Shown: positions 50,130-62,089 of the stretch, piece after piece
How positions within the stretch are numbered: the stretch's first letter is position 1
Layout of the letters: each line of letters opens with the position of its first letter
Source: Bombyx mori
Lineage: Eukaryota; Arthropoda; Insecta; Lepidoptera; Bombycidae
DNA: 64,000 nucleotides
Assembly: GCF_030269925.1 (NCBI RefSeq)
Contig: NC_085117.1
Coordinates: 9,486,731-9,550,730 of the forward strand
Direction of reading: 5' to 3'
Position numbers and translations under genes: made by a program
The notes under the pieces: model-generated
The model's database searches: none
Told to the model about the DNA's origin: nothing
The model's input: only the letters and a program-made list of their open reading frames with translations

Positions 50130-50646
50130 TCGGTTTCCTCAATACTGAGGGTCGTGACCACCTCCTTGCAACAAGAGTTTATTCTGGATCATTCTACACC
50201 ATTTGCTCCTATCTGCCGCCGAGTGTAGAGCATTGTGAACTGTGGTGTCAAGAGTAGTACGGATCTGGTCAGTCCAACGTATCGGGCCTCTACCTCGTGG
50301 TCTTCTTCCGTCCACCTTCACAGTCACCATTAGCTTCTCCAAGTTGCCGTCATCCTTTCTGGAAATGTGGCCAAAGTATTTCAGAACTCTACGTATGCAG
50401 ATGGTAGAAAGTCTCGTCTTTATCTGGCGTTCTTGGAAGATCGACACGTTGGTGCGACGTGCTGTCCAGGGAATTCATAGCATCTTTCGCCAGTACCACA
50501 TCTCAAATACATCAATTTGGTCGCGATCGCCTTTCTTCAGGGTCCAGGGCTCTGCTCCCCATAAATATATGGAGAACACTAAAGTGCATACATGCTTACT
50601 ATTGGCAAATATAGGTTTTGATTTTTCCCAAGACAGTTCATTTTAA
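50130..50646 (-). mobile_element. RTE-type LINE fragment, about 165 codons of ORF C terminus
   Basis: The minus strand is open for about 165 codons except for one TGA near 50,476. It reads YLWGAEPWTLKKGDRDQIDV, PWTARRTNVSIF, LKYFGHISRKDDGNLEKLMV and GRRPRGRGPIRWTDQIR, the post-reverse-transcriptase region of RTE-like elements. It has the fewest disabling changes of the LINE fragments here, so it is probably the youngest. Confidence 0.75.
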
Positions 50647-51339
50647 ATTTAAAAAAACATATTATGTTGTTTAGCTTACAAAATTTTTGTTTACACAAAA
50701 CAATACGTAACCGATTCCTGTGATGTAATTCACAGTGGGCGTACTATTTTGTAACGATGCGATGTGTACCGAAGGCCATTGTTTCAATGACAGAACTCAT
50801 TGTAGATCGGCTTTTTTTTTCATTATCTAAATGAACTCAAAATGAACTCTCTTTTCGTCAAACCGACTCAGCTGCTGTACCGTACTAGCTCTAGGACTAT
50901 TAAAAAATGTATGTGATGAATGATATAGCTGAAAAACTTTTCTCCTACGATTAATATTAACAGCTGATTTTTGCACTTGTAGTACTCTCCAACAGAACCA
51001 ATCCGGATTAAAGTCAGTTTTAGATTTGTAGCTCCTGAAGGCGGACTTCAGCCATATTCCTCTATTGGAAAGGTCAACGCCCGGCTGAAAAATAAATCTA
51101 AAGAATCTGCTTTGAAATAGCAGTAGTTGTTTCTCAATTAATACGAATCTAGTTAATCGATGATAGCTTTGAGAATGTGTTCAATGCGTTCCGTCTACTT
51201 GACATCTAAAATGTCGCACGTGAACCGAACGACTGTCACTCTTACTAAAGACAATTATAAAATCATCTACGTTCAAATTGAGGTGATCAATTTCGAAACT
51301 TTTAATAATTCAAATGCTATTTTTTACGGCAGAGACGAA

Positions 51340-51585
51340 CGAACTAGCTCATGATTCACATTGTGTGAAGTTGACATCGGAACCCACCGGATAGTATAGA
51401 CATATAGCCCATTATATCATGAACCCCATCACCCATCTTGAGACGAGTTCTGAGTCCTAATTTTATCATCTTTTAAATCGAGACGCTTTACTGCTACGTG
51501 GTTGAAATAGGTGCGGTGGTGGTAGCTACTCGGGCGAGCTAACAAGAAGCTCTATCATCAGATATTACGCAAGTTATAATTTTAG
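51340..51585 (-). repeat. Diverged Bm1 remnant
   Basis: CACCCATCTTGAGACG, a CTTTACTGCTACGTGG block and GGTGGTGGTAGCTACTCGGG show an old minus-strand copy. Confidence 0.55.
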
Positions 51586-51852
51586 TTTAATTTCAAATTG
51601 TAATTTTATAATAGAGATGATGGTGATTCAAATTGGTAAAAAACTTCTGTAATTCCTTGATACCAATGGGTTGTCTTTTAATTTGATTCTAGTGGTTTCT
51701 GACGCTGTACTACGGACTGCAATTAGCAGTCACTCCTGTATGCCATATCTGGTATCCTTAATAAAGTACAAGTCGTTACTTTGAATGTTTGAATATGGAG
51801 TTTTTTTTTTAGATTTAATAAAAATAATTGTAAAAAGACATGCTTTAACAAA

Positions 51853-52186
51853 AACCGACTTCAAATAGAAAAAAAAAGATATTCCATAACAAATTAATAC
51901 ACACTAAAAACAATAGCCGTCGAAATCGGTTGTCGTGATATTGAGTTAGTGAGTTATTCATCTATTTGTCGCGCACGTACTTAATGCAAATTTAAGACTT
52001 ATACGGTTTTCTCATAGATACCATTATAAGAACTGGACTAAATTGAAATGGGACTACGCGGGATGCGTCAGCATTCTAATAAAAAAAGAATCATCAACAT
52101 CGATTCACCCAGTCAAAAGTTATGCGGTGACAAACATAAAAAACATACAGTCGATTTGAGAACCTTCTCCTTTTTTGAGGTCGGTT
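51853..52186. mobile_element. Terminal-inverted-repeat element, AACCGAC family
   Basis: The left end AACCGACTTCAAA and the right end TTTGAGGTCGGTT are inverted over 13 bp with one mismatch. The inner phrases TTTTCTCATAGATACCATTA and CCCAGTCAAAAGTTATGCGG are those of a repeat widespread in moths and other arthropods. It is non-coding and 334 bp long. Confidence 0.65.
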
Positions 52187-52189
52187 AAA

Positions 52190-53150
52190 ACAGGTACATA
52201 CATACTTAAAGTTATTAATACTGCTTTTCTTTCCGTAAAGAAATACATACATTTGATAAAACTACACCGAATGAGGTTGATTGAAGAATGATAATAACGT
52301 TTAAATTAATATGGACTCATTACGCGAATGTTATCGTTTGACGTAATGAATTCGGTGGGAGATTTAGGTCATCTGCTGATTTCTCGATTGCGACATCATT
52401 ATAATAATTAAGGACATAGTAAAACAAAGTGTTTAATTTAAAATTATTTATAATTGTCCATTTAAAATTATCAGGCATTTAAAATTTGTTTGTTTCTTTG
52501 TTTCTGTCTTTGCGTTGCGTTGCGTTTATGCGTTTGCGTTTATACACTTTTTGATGATACTTCAGATAATGTTTCTCGTAATCTCAGTTAAAGTTTTATT
52601 CGTATAATTATCTTCTTTTTTTTCGTGACAGAAATACAGACTTTCACAAACGCTGTACCTTAAGAGCGCTTGAAAGAACTCTTGACCTACGTGCACCCTT
52701 TTCTCTTACTGTGTCGGGTCATGAACCCCTTTTTTTTCATAATTAAATTATACATTTGTAATGTGACCATCGACTGTTTTCCGTAACCATAAAATCATTG
52801 TTTGTTTACGTTAGGTGTAAAATATTTAATTTGCAATATCTCGTCAATAGTTAACTTTTTGAATATTTTTCAAATGCGTAATAGAGTCCGGAAAATCACA
52901 ACGATTTGTATAATGTATATAAATTAGAACGTAACATTAGTTGAACACAATATAGTTAATCGTAAAAATATATGAAATTTGATTGAACAAGATTATTTTC
53001 ATTTGGTCTACAAAAAAACATTTATGGATATGAGAAACAAGAAAAGCAACATTAAATTACATTAAAGAGTGAGAAGGTATGCTTTATTCCACCTCAAAAC
53101 ATATAGTTAATATCGCCTGATCGCTAAAATCGACCTCTTCCAAAGAGTTT
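52190..53150. other. Intergenic sequence upstream of the gene
   Basis: A TTGCGTTGCGTTGCGTTTA microsatellite-like tract lies near 52,512. No coding sequence was seen. Confidence 0.45.
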
Positions 53151-53154
53151 TCAC

Positions 53155-53395
53155 TGGTGGTAGGACCTCTTGGGAGTCCGCACGGGTAGGTACCACCACC
53201 CCGCCTATTTCCGCCGTGAAGCAGTAATGCGTTTCGGTTCGAAGGGTGGGGTAGCCGTTGTAACTATACTGAGATCTTAGAACTTATATCTCGAGGTGGG
53301 TAGCGCATTTACGTTGTAGATGTCTATGGGCTCCAGTAACCACCTAACACCAGGTGGGCTGTGAACTCGTCCATCCATCTAAGCAATAAAAAAAT
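53155..53395 (+). repeat. Bm1 3' unit without tRNA head
   Basis: A young-looking copy starts at CTGGTGGTAGGACCTCTTGG, the same point as the 32.8 kb copy, and ends CTAAGCAATAAAAAAATAAA. It lies about 600 bp upstream of the gene's promoter-like patch. Confidence 0.85.
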
Positions 53396-53996
53396 AAAAA
53401 GTAAATTCTAAAAAAGATACGCTACCTTGCGCTCACTGCATTACTTTATATATGCTACCAAGGAATACCATGCGCTAATTGACCGTGCTTGTAGAGAAAA
53501 GTTAAAATTCTAATATCGTTTGCCGTTATTCCAGACAGAATGAGCGTGAAAATTAACACGAATATAAACAAGAGCCCGCTCTGGACGCGAGAATTGCATC
53601 TGAATAAAATTAAATAAAGAAAAAAAACGCTAGACGTTCCTGGATTTATAAATAGCTAGATTTGTGGAGCAGCGCCGTTCTGTTATAGCTAAGAAATTTA
53701 GGATCACAAGTGCTTCTGACACTGACCATTTTGAAGATAGGCTATTTTACGAAAAGTCTACTGTGCAGCACACTGAAAAAGTTGTTTACTGATATTTTTA
53801 CATTCCATCAAAAGTAATAGAGACACAATATGATTTAATTTCGAATCAAGTCCTAAGTTTGTGAAGTATACCTAACACATTCGATAATCACAAACGCCTT
53901 TTGCAGTTTCCATCTAATATCGATTACAGTAGATTTTTCAACTAATACAGTCATTTCGTAATATAACAAGTTCTGGACAATATTGTGACAGGTCTA

Positions 53997-54085
53997 TAGC
54001 GCGCGTCGGTCTCCCGAATTATCGCGAGTCGCCGTCGCGGAGGGCAGTATAGTGCGCGACTTATCAGCCGAACGCACGCATATTG
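53997..54085 (+). promoter_or_regulatory. CpG-rich promoter-like patch upstream of exon 1
   Basis: A sharp island of CG dinucleotides (GCGCGCGTCGG, TCGCGAGTCGCCGTCGCGG, GTGCGCGAC) sits in otherwise AT-rich sequence about 600 bp before the first coding exon. A TTATCAGCCG near its right end could serve as an initiator. The transcription start was not shown directly; position and composition are the only evidence. Confidence 0.4.
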
Positions 54086-54607
54086 TTCAATTAACAGTTG
54101 TTATCAAAATTAATTCAAATATTAAACAATAATAAGAACAAAGAAAAACAAAAAAACAATTTAAAAAAAGTGAAATATAAAAATTTATCCTTTCTTTATA
54201 CCGTTATATTTGTTGAGTTAATGAAAATAATAGTGTAATTAATAAAGTGCGATAAAAGTTATCAGCTGAGCAGCAGACATATTAAATGTTAGCAGCTCCT
54301 CTGTATAGACTTTAATTAAAATAGTATCTGAATAATTCATTAGAATAGAACCTGAATATACCTGAAGATCGGTAATGTTACTACAAAACGACCGTGAAAT
54401 AAATAAGTTTATTATTATTTTGAGTTGAGTCCATGTACTTTAAAAATTGTGAAATTATAAATTGAGTTAGTTTCGTAAAAATATAAAGAGTTAAGAAAGT
54501 GTTAATTTTATGTTCAAGCGAAATAATAATTTTTATTTATTTTCGACTGCTATAAATCAAAACAAATAAACATATAAATATACAAACTATTAAAACGTTT
54601 GTTTGGT

Positions 54608-54704
54608 ATGTCGCGCCAAACGCGTTCGAGTGTGGGAGTTTGTGTGTGCGATCCTAAAATACATGTGTGAAATCGACTATGGCTACAATGGTAGCTGTCG
54701 CTGA
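54608..54704 (+). promoter_or_regulatory. Two short uORFs in the leader, one overlapping the main start
   Basis: The first uORF (54608..54670, 20 codons) begins ATGTCGCGC. The second (54663..54704, 13 codons) begins ATGTGTGAA and runs past the main ATG at 54,679 in another frame. If both are in the mature transcript, translation of the main frame would need leaky scanning. Other ATGs lie further upstream, so the leader may be shorter than it appears. Confidence 0.4.
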
Positions 54705-54741
54705 AAGGACTAATAACGACTACTTTAGATCATTCCTGCCT
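54679..54741 (+). other. Coding part of exon 1 (21 codons)
   Basis: The exon ends with the donor CCT|GTAAGT and joins in phase 0 to the acceptor TTTCAG|GCC at 55840/55841. The first ATG has A at -3 and G at +4, and a second ATG three codons downstream also has a good context. The open frame upstream of the acceptor runs back to an ATG at 55,694, but those 49 codons are intron read-through: they precede a good polypyrimidine-AG acceptor and encode hydrophobic sequence unlike the rest of the protein. Confidence 0.75.
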
Positions 54742-57700
54742 GTAAGTTTTTTTCTTTTAAATGAAATTTTGTTATGTACTCCAATTTTAATAGTGGCCAA
54801 CGCTTAATATTATTTTTGGGTTGTTTATTTTGTCTCTCAAATATAAGACCGGTAGTCTATGTAGGGATTCATTGGATTAATGTGTAGCAACGTTCTCTGA
54901 ACGCGAATCGACATTAGCTGGCGACATTCTCGCACGGGTAGGCACCACTAGCCCCACAATTATTGCCGCGAAGCGTTTATGCGCTGCTGTTTGAAATTTG
55001 CGACAGCCATTTTGCAATACAAATAAGACTTTGAACTCGTGAATCAGGGTGGGTGGTGGATTTCACGTTGTGATATCTATAGGTTCAGGTAATCGTTTGA
55101 CATCGAGTGAGTTGTGAGCTCATTCACCCACTTAGGCAAACAAAAATAAAAATGATTTTACTATTGCGAGATGAAATACGTGACATTCTTCGAAAACAAA
55201 AGTCTGTGTCGCACTCCAAGCCATAAGATATGTCTTTCAAGCTATGATACTCATGCTTTGTGAAACGAGCCTACAAAAAATATGATAACACTTAAAATAT
55301 TGTGTAAATTTACAATATTGTTATAACGATTTTTGTGCAAAACCAGTAAGACTTTTTTCTGAAACATATCGAAAACGATACAAATATACCTACCGCTAAA
55401 CTCTTCCGAATATACCATAATTAATTTCCGTTAAAGAGAAATATTTGAAATATACTTTAAACACTCAATAAGAATAAAACGCAATAAGTATATTTTTTAT
55501 TGTGGAATAAATTTAGTAAAATAAAATTTATCATTCGATCATTTGACCCAAATGAACTTCAACCTTGTTTGATAATAATCCTTAACTACAAAAATAAAAT
55601 TCCTGGTAATACAAAAAAATATACTCCCAGATCAAACAAAAATATTTTAAAGCATTATTTCACAATAGTATTGTACAACGGAATATTTTAAATTTGATAA
55701 GTGGCCAAATACTAGTCCTTGAGAGAACGTACGCTAGTAGACATCTAGTCGTAACTAATTTGTTATGGTATATGCTCATTACTTTTCACACAATAAAAGT
55801 ATTGAAGTTTAATATTAATTGGAATATTTCTCGATTTCAGGCCGTGAACTCGCCGCCCGCTCCACACCGAGATGTTTCAAGCGCAACCTCATCAACATAC
55901 CGTCCATATAATGAAGAGTATGCGTCAGTACCGCGACGCGTCGACGACCTAGAGCGTACCAAAAAAGATAAGAAATGGTCGTTGGGAAAGCTATTCCGAA
56001 GAAAGAAAAAAGAAGAAGAAAGCGCTTCCTCTTCTGAATCCGACGAAGGAGTCAGTACGCGATCGCCTTCGAAAAGAAAATGTAAAAAGAAAAAGAAAAC
56101 GCCCGCAGTCAACAATTTTGATCATATAGTCATAAGAGATTCGAGACGCGCTCAAAGTCTAGCCAAACGAGATGCCCGGGAAGTAACTGACGATGGTGTA
56201 TTATCCGATCCATCGGCAGGTTTCCTCAATTACCGTAATAAAAATCAAGAAATTTACAGAGGCTCAAAAGAAACCCTCAGTTTAAAAGAGGACAGCTACA
56301 AAACTAGTAAAACTGCATTGGATACGCCTTCTCGGAAGACGAGAAAAGGTAGATTAAAAGCCCGAGTAGAAGCTTTGCGAAACAGTATTAAAGGCGACAC
56401 CAGTAGCGATGAAGAATCACTTAGGTCCTCAAACTCGTCGTCAATGCTAAGATTTCGAAGCGATGAATCGTTGATGCGTTCACGTGATAGTTCGTTGAAT
56501 AAAAGATCGAGAAGCGCAAGAAATGAGAGATACATCAAAAGATTATCACGTGACGAAGAGAATCAATTAAATAAAGAAGCCGAATTATTACATCAAGGCT
56601 ATACAAAAGCTGAAGTCGATATGTTGACAAGAACTCCCACCAGTCAAAGCAGCGGTTATGGAACTTGCAAAAGAGATCAAAACAATCAAATTAAATCCGA
56701 AGCTACCCATAACAATGATATTAATCGTCGTCCTATGAAGTCTGAATCAATATCATCCTTCCCTTCTACCCAGAGCTATCCGTCGTCTATTAATTTTAAT
56801 GCTAAAGTTAACAATGAACACATTAATTACTCCATTCAGTGTCCAACCAATACTAATAAAAACAGGCAATCGCTTCATATTAATAACGATAGAGATGGAA
56901 GCATCAGTCGCCAGTATGAAAATCCTGAAAACGTATTATGCGTGAAATTTCCGTTGGGAAATGTAACGCATGTGAGACGAGAAGAAAAGGCGCCACCGGT
57001 GCCACCTCCGAGGGATATGCATCGAAAAGTCGTTACACCATTATCTATGTACTATGAAAATAATCCTGTAATAACTGACAGATACAACAGTAACCCAAAA
57101 ACTTTACACGGTGTACCAAACAATGATTTTGAAAGAATTATGAGACGAAGTCAAGAGCGGTCTATTGACCTAGGATTCAATGGACTACGAAGACCTTTAT
57201 CCAACTCTGAAGACCACATTGCAATGCAGAATAATGAATACAAGTGGAACTTCCAACAGAGAAGTGATCAACCAAGAAGACCAGCGTCTGTTTCAGCTGA
57301 GCCAAATCACTATGGTATTTACATGAACTCGCCTTGGAGAAAATCTCTTGGACAAACTCATGTCACCAAGCCTGAATCTGTACAGTTAAGAAACGATTAC
57401 TTATACTACGCCGATCAAAGTCCTAGGTCTCGAAGACCGATAAGTATTAAAAATGGTCAAAACGGCTCTGGTGAGCGAAACGAAAATCAATATTTAAGTG
57501 ATTCTCAATCATCTCAAAATGTCGCTGAGAGTGTTTACCGACGACCAAGAAATGCATCAGCAGAATTTTGGAAAAAAATTGATGATGCAGAAAGACAGAG
57601 GAAGCAGCAAAGTCTTTATGGAAATAATCGTAGCACCAGTGATTTTTCAAACTATGCTCTGCATCGTAGAGTAAATCCGGCATCGGAATTAAACAGACTA

Positions 57701-60700
57701 GACCAGAACGTAGCTGGTGAAAAAAATAAAAATAGATGTAGTTTTCGGGCGTCATCCGTTGACACAGTAGATTGTCCTAAAATATGGAAAGCGACAACTG
57801 AATATAAAAGATCAGTAACAGTTGAACCACCGAAAGCTATTACATCACCCACACCTAAAACACATATCCGCCATAAATCTGATACTTTCGTCTCTAGCAC
57901 CAGCCAATTGTCTGATGATGAAAAAAGCTCCGAAAGACGCAAATCGACAAACTTAGACGATGCTCTTAATGAGTTGGAAGCAATTTATAATAGCTTAGGT
58001 TTGGGTGACGAAGATTTGTTAGATAGAGCCGAACGTCGTGAGCTTATGACGCCAAAATTTAACGATCATTTCAACGACTGGAATGGAAACGACGACGATG
58101 TACAACTACGAAGTCAGCCTGTAACTCCATTAAGACGTAACTCACGGAGGTCCACCTTACCCGATAAATTGCAAGACGATATGGCATTTCGTAGATTGAA
58201 TTCATTGACTAAAGATAAACCAACACATAAAGAAGCTCAAGCACAAATAAGTTATATGTTAGCATCTCCAGTATACGTACCATATGCGTCAGATGATGAC
58301 AGAAGATCTGAGCGCAATGAGCCTGATGTTGTACATGATGATGTGATGTATAGAAATATTACTCAAACAAACAATCGCTTAAAAACGCTTGACCCCCAAC
58401 CACCTTTTGGCATTCCCATAGTACCCGTGTCTCCTGCTCCTCAAAGTGATTATTTGCATGCCACACCAGAAAACAAAGGACGTTCACGCTTTATTCCGCG
58501 AAGGTCACCTGACTTGGTGTCTGACGATCTAGCGTACAGAAGTCTCAGAAAAGATAATAGGCATTCAGCTCTCTTTAATGGAGATGGATATAGTGCCATG
58601 ATAAATAATAACCAAAGTGTAAATGAATTCCCCCTCACTAAAGAATCTGCAGCAAACCTGAAAAAGAAAAGAGCTGTAAGATCTTTGTCAGCCAATATAT
58701 TCTCCATGATTCAGAAAGAAATCGATGAAGCTTTGAACATGACCAAAAATGCCACCCTGCAGAAAACAAATAGTAATAGTGATGTAATGAAGCGCCTACG
58801 AGATAGTCATGACAAAAATGACAACGAACAGGACCAATTTCCACGTAATAAGGTAAAACAAAGACACAATACCGTAAATCTATTAGTCAATAACACCCAT
58901 GCACCTTCTCATCATTTCACCAAAGATGATTCATTCATACATTGTGATGAAAAGCATCTTGCTAAAACTTTTTCTTGTGATAAGTCTAAAAGCTCATCTC
59001 CATCTAGTAGATCACCTCAAGCTTCTAAGCGTTCTTCAAAAGACGAGTTTCAACAGGTTCTTAGTATGCTTGCTCAGGAAGCTATGGATACAAGTAATAA
59101 GCTAGGTGTCGCTTTAGCTGAGTTAGATAAAAATAGAAATAACAATGAAAAGAAACAAGATATCCAAAGCAGAATTTCTGATCGAAGACTAAGTTTTCTC
59201 AATGGCTTGACAAATAAATCACACGATGAATTTCCCCCTGAATCCGATCATATAAAATGTCAACCCAAAGAGAATTTTAATCAGAACGGAAAATCTATAT
59301 CTGATGAGACCTCCAAAGCAAAGAAAACCGAAGATAGTTTACTGGTAATATCGGATCAACTACATAAAGTAGAAGATCAACTAAAGCACAGCTTTGAAAA
59401 AGAACTGAATTTCGAAGACGAAAGCCTAAAACTTTCTAGTTACGTACCTAAAGAACAAGAACATTCAAAAGCTGATGAAACCACAGTTATTCTACCAAAC
59501 GTTAAATCAAAATACGATTTAACTTCATCTGATATTTATAGTGACGTTGACAAACCAGAGCATGCTAATAAAGTGATTGTACAATCAGAGCCCGAACCAA
59601 AATATCCAGTAGTCAACCGTCTTAACCCTTTCTTGAATACCGATGAACAAATAAGGCAAATAAACGAAATAAACGCATTCAAAGAATTAAAAGATGGAAT
59701 CTCCGATTTGATAGCTGGCATAACTCAGGTCAACGAAAAACTTTTTTCACCTAAAAATACAAAAACTAACTGTGAAAAGAGTGAGGTTTCGAAAATATCG
59801 AGCATTACTGAAGCTAGCGAGAAACTGCGGCAAACATCACAAAGTGAGAGTACACAAGAAATGCCTTGTAGGGCTTCCGTTAATCTGTCTATTTACGAAG
59901 ATGACTTAGAACAAAGGAAATACCCTGATTCAACAGAATATAACTCCTCCGAGGAATTAGCGACCATCTTTAAATTAGACAGTAACTGCCAAACAAATAC
60001 AAAAAGTAACGTTTGTGAAAACAATGAATCTCGAAGTAGTAAAAAGCAAGGAACTGAAGCTAAAGATGAGAAGGATGATAAAGTTCGACAAGAACTTAGT
60101 TCTCCGAAATTAGTTCAGACTATGACACAGCAATTGAGAAGGCTTTCAGTAGACCTTGCAAATGATACTCTTAGTCAAAGCTGCTCACTCCCAAATAATG
60201 TAGTGCCGTGGAGATCTAAAAGGCAAAATAATTCACAGAATGATAGTAGAGGTACGTGGCCCGCTATTATGCATGGTGTATGTTTATCATATTAATCATT
60301 TTGCATCCCGCTTTTTGTTTTACGTTCTAGTTTCTCAATCAGATTCCCAAAACTTAATTAAGTTCCTAACTAATTGCAGTTACTGGACAAACACCAAGCT
60401 ATATAAACAATAACATTTGCTTTCAAAGTATAACTTTCAACAATGATCTCGACTACTTTAAGTACTAATGAAAATTAATTTTCTTATAGCTTGGTGTGTG
60501 TGACCAGTCAGTTTCGTTATTATTTTATAGTTTGCCGTTTTTGTTGTGACAGGCGATAGTCCGCAGCGTAAGCGCTGTTGGCGCGACCCAGGCACGTTGA
60601 CGTTAGCTTGTACGTACACTCTGATGCTCTCCCAACACCTTCCAGAACTCGACTGGCTGACGCTCCTCGGCTTACTCCTAGCAATGATCACGATAATCGC

Positions 60701-60716
60701 TATGCTAATTATTTAA
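54679..60716 (+). CDS. Large disordered, probably tail-anchored protein (three-exon model, 1,545 aa)
   Basis: The model joins 54679..54741, 55841..60251 and 60553..60716. Both introns are GT-AG and the reading frame is kept (phase 0, then phase 1). The protein starts MATMVAVAERTNNDYFRSFL. Residues 62-78 hold a basic segment with WSLGKLFRRKKK and a second lysine cluster lies at 99-107, a bipartite-NLS or membrane-binding type patch. PPVPPPRD near residue 405 is a class of SH3 ligand. Three copies of a PD..DD..[FY]R motif lie at 795-807, 849-861 and 911-923. S1457 sits in RRLS, a basophilic kinase consensus. The last 20 residues (1526-1545) are a continuous hydrophobic stretch ending at the stop, as in tail-anchored proteins. 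The rest is rich in Ser, Asn, Arg, Asp and Lys and looks disordered. No catalytic domain is visible. I do not recognise the family; an adaptor or scaffold at an internal membrane is inference only. Confidence 0.85.
54742..55840 (+). other. Intron 1 (1,099 bp), carrying a Bm1 remnant
   Basis: The intron begins GTAAGT and ends TCGATTTCAG. It contains a strongly diverged same-strand Bm1 3' portion at about 54,928-55,150, so the insertion is old. The remainder is AT-rich with no other recognisable feature. Confidence 0.7.
54928..55150 (+). repeat. Diverged Bm1 remnant in intron 1
   Basis: CGCACGGGTAGGCACCAC, CAGGGTGGGTGGTGGATTT and GAGTTGTGAGCTCATTC appear in Bm1 order. Confidence 0.65.
55841..60251 (+). 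other. Large coding exon 2 (4,411 bp)
   Basis: This exon is a single uninterrupted frame of 1,470 codons plus one base, encoding residues 22-1491 and the first base of codon 1492. It contains all the polar low-complexity sequence, the basic patch, the SH3-ligand motif and the three repeated PD..DD motifs. It ends at AGTAGAG|GTACGT, a good donor. If the donor is not used, the frame continues 14 codons to TAA at 60293-60295. Confidence 0.9.
60252..60552 (+). other. Intron 2 (301 bp), optionally retained
   Basis: The donor is GTACGT and the acceptor follows a T-rich tract (TTTTTGTTGTGACAG). Removal replaces the 14-residue read-through tail with 53 residues of exon 3 that contain the hydrophobic anchor. 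Retention would give a soluble protein of about 1,505 aa. The sequence alone cannot say which form dominates. Confidence 0.65.
60553..60716 (+). other. Terminal coding exon 3 with C-terminal membrane anchor
   Basis: Read in the frame set by exon 2, this exon gives 53 codons to TAA. It has a basic start (QRKRCWR), a mildly hydrophobic middle with ACTYTLML, and a terminal helix beginning DWLTLLGLLLAMITI and ending in two isoleucines at the stop. No KASH-type proline tail and no dilysine retrieval signal are visible. An open frame ending on a hydrophobic segment, placed just after a consensus acceptor, supports a real exon. Confidence 0.7.
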
Positions 60717-61635
60717 CAAGCCCGCGCGATCCTGCATCCGGTTCAATTATTTTAGCGTAGAGTAATTCCACACCGTGAAAATGATTTATCAGAACTATTA
60801 ATTTATTTACAAAATTGTCTACTTTGGGTATCGAATTATGAGGAAATAATATGTATAACATTATTATCATGGTGTGGAAATACATGTAATGTAACATTCT
60901 AATGAGCGATCAATAGTAATATTAAATATTTATAATTAATATGAGTTAGTTACCTATTCCTATTGTTCTGAAATTCCTAAGCTTTTCTTGATTATGTATA
61001 CTTATAATGAGTTACATTTAATTACTTTAAATTGTATTGAAATATTATAAAATTTTAATTTTCATATTTTTTACATGAGCTATGTTTCTGGCCTAAGCCA
61101 CATTGTACATTTAAATTACTTTAGAATAGGCATGTTTAATTATTTATAACAAGATGTTACCTAACTAAGCCTATATTGAGGAGGTCGTAATTTTTAAAAG
61201 ATTTAATTTTTAAAATATCAATATACTTTACCTGTGATTGTACCTAATAGTAAAATTTACGAAATTCATTATTTAGGTAACTATTTGGAATTCAAAACTG
61301 CAGATGTAAATATTTGATAAGTATAAATATGAAGTGATTGATTTCTATATAAATTTGTATTGATTCAGAATATTAAATCAAGAAATAAGTTTCAAATTCA
61401 TGTTGCCTTGTGCCAAATTCAATCAAAAAGTTATTAATGATAAAGTTTATTCGTTAAGCATGTTTGTGTTTTTTTTATTAGTATTTTACTGCATGTTTAC
61501 GTGCATAGTTTTTTAATTTATTGCCCTTATACTGAAATTTATATTTGAGCAAAAGCAGGTAAGTATTCATGTGTTTTTTTTTAAATTTTATGCGGACTTG
61601 TGTTAAAAGTTTTGATCTTGCCCACTAATTTAATT
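60717..61635 (+). other. Probable 3' UTR and downstream flank
   Basis: AT-rich sequence follows the stop with no credible coding frame. Candidate polyadenylation hexamers of the ATTAAA type occur near 60,921 and 61,372. No canonical AATAAA was seen before 61,719, and that one lies in a SINE remnant. The true transcript end is not determined. Confidence 0.35.
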
Positions 61636-61639
61636 TAAT

Positions 61640-61957
61640 TTACCTTGATACGTGAGTTTTAAGTCTCAGTTGTATAGTACAATAGGTACCGGCGGCGCCT
61701 TTCAAATCGCAACGAAGAAATAAAATAAATGAAAATAGTGGTACCTAGCCGATTCACCAGCACACTACACATTTTGCGTGTTTAATTTTGATTACATGAT
61801 GTTATTTCTTCATTGTTGAAGTCATAATATATGAACATGAGCTAAATACGTATTTCATTACAAAAAATGGTACCAGCCAGCGGGATTTGAACACAGGCAT
61901 CGACCGATAAGAGTATACCAGGTATTTTATCCTTTAGGCCACGACGACTTAAAATTA
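61640..61957 (-). repeat. Diverged Bm1 remnant including the tRNA-like head
   Basis: The minus strand reads a degenerate Bm1 from its head (B-box region GTTCAAATCCC at about 61,886, A-box region GGCCTAAAGGATA at about 61,940) through CTAGGTACCAC. The middle is deleted or scrambled. Confidence 0.6.
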
Positions 61958-62089
61958 CAATGAGCTCATACCAATATTTTTCTAAAAATGGTCACACAGT
62001 TGTACTATACACACAATAATAATAAATAACAATATCGAGAATAAATATTCAACGATGTCCGTTCCGGTTATCGAGTTGAAATTTACAAC

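Noticed and set aside
50242..50646. 134-codon + strand frame
   Set aside because: It is antisense to the RTE-type LINE fragment.
55694..55840. ATG at 55,694 as the start of the large protein
   Set aside because: The 49 codons before 55,841 are hydrophobic, unlike the rest, and end at a consensus acceptor. A phase-matched exon with a good donor and start context lies upstream.
55837..56115. Minus-strand frames within the big exon (also 57447-57942, 58450-58844)
   Set aside because: They are shadows of the real + strand coding sequence.
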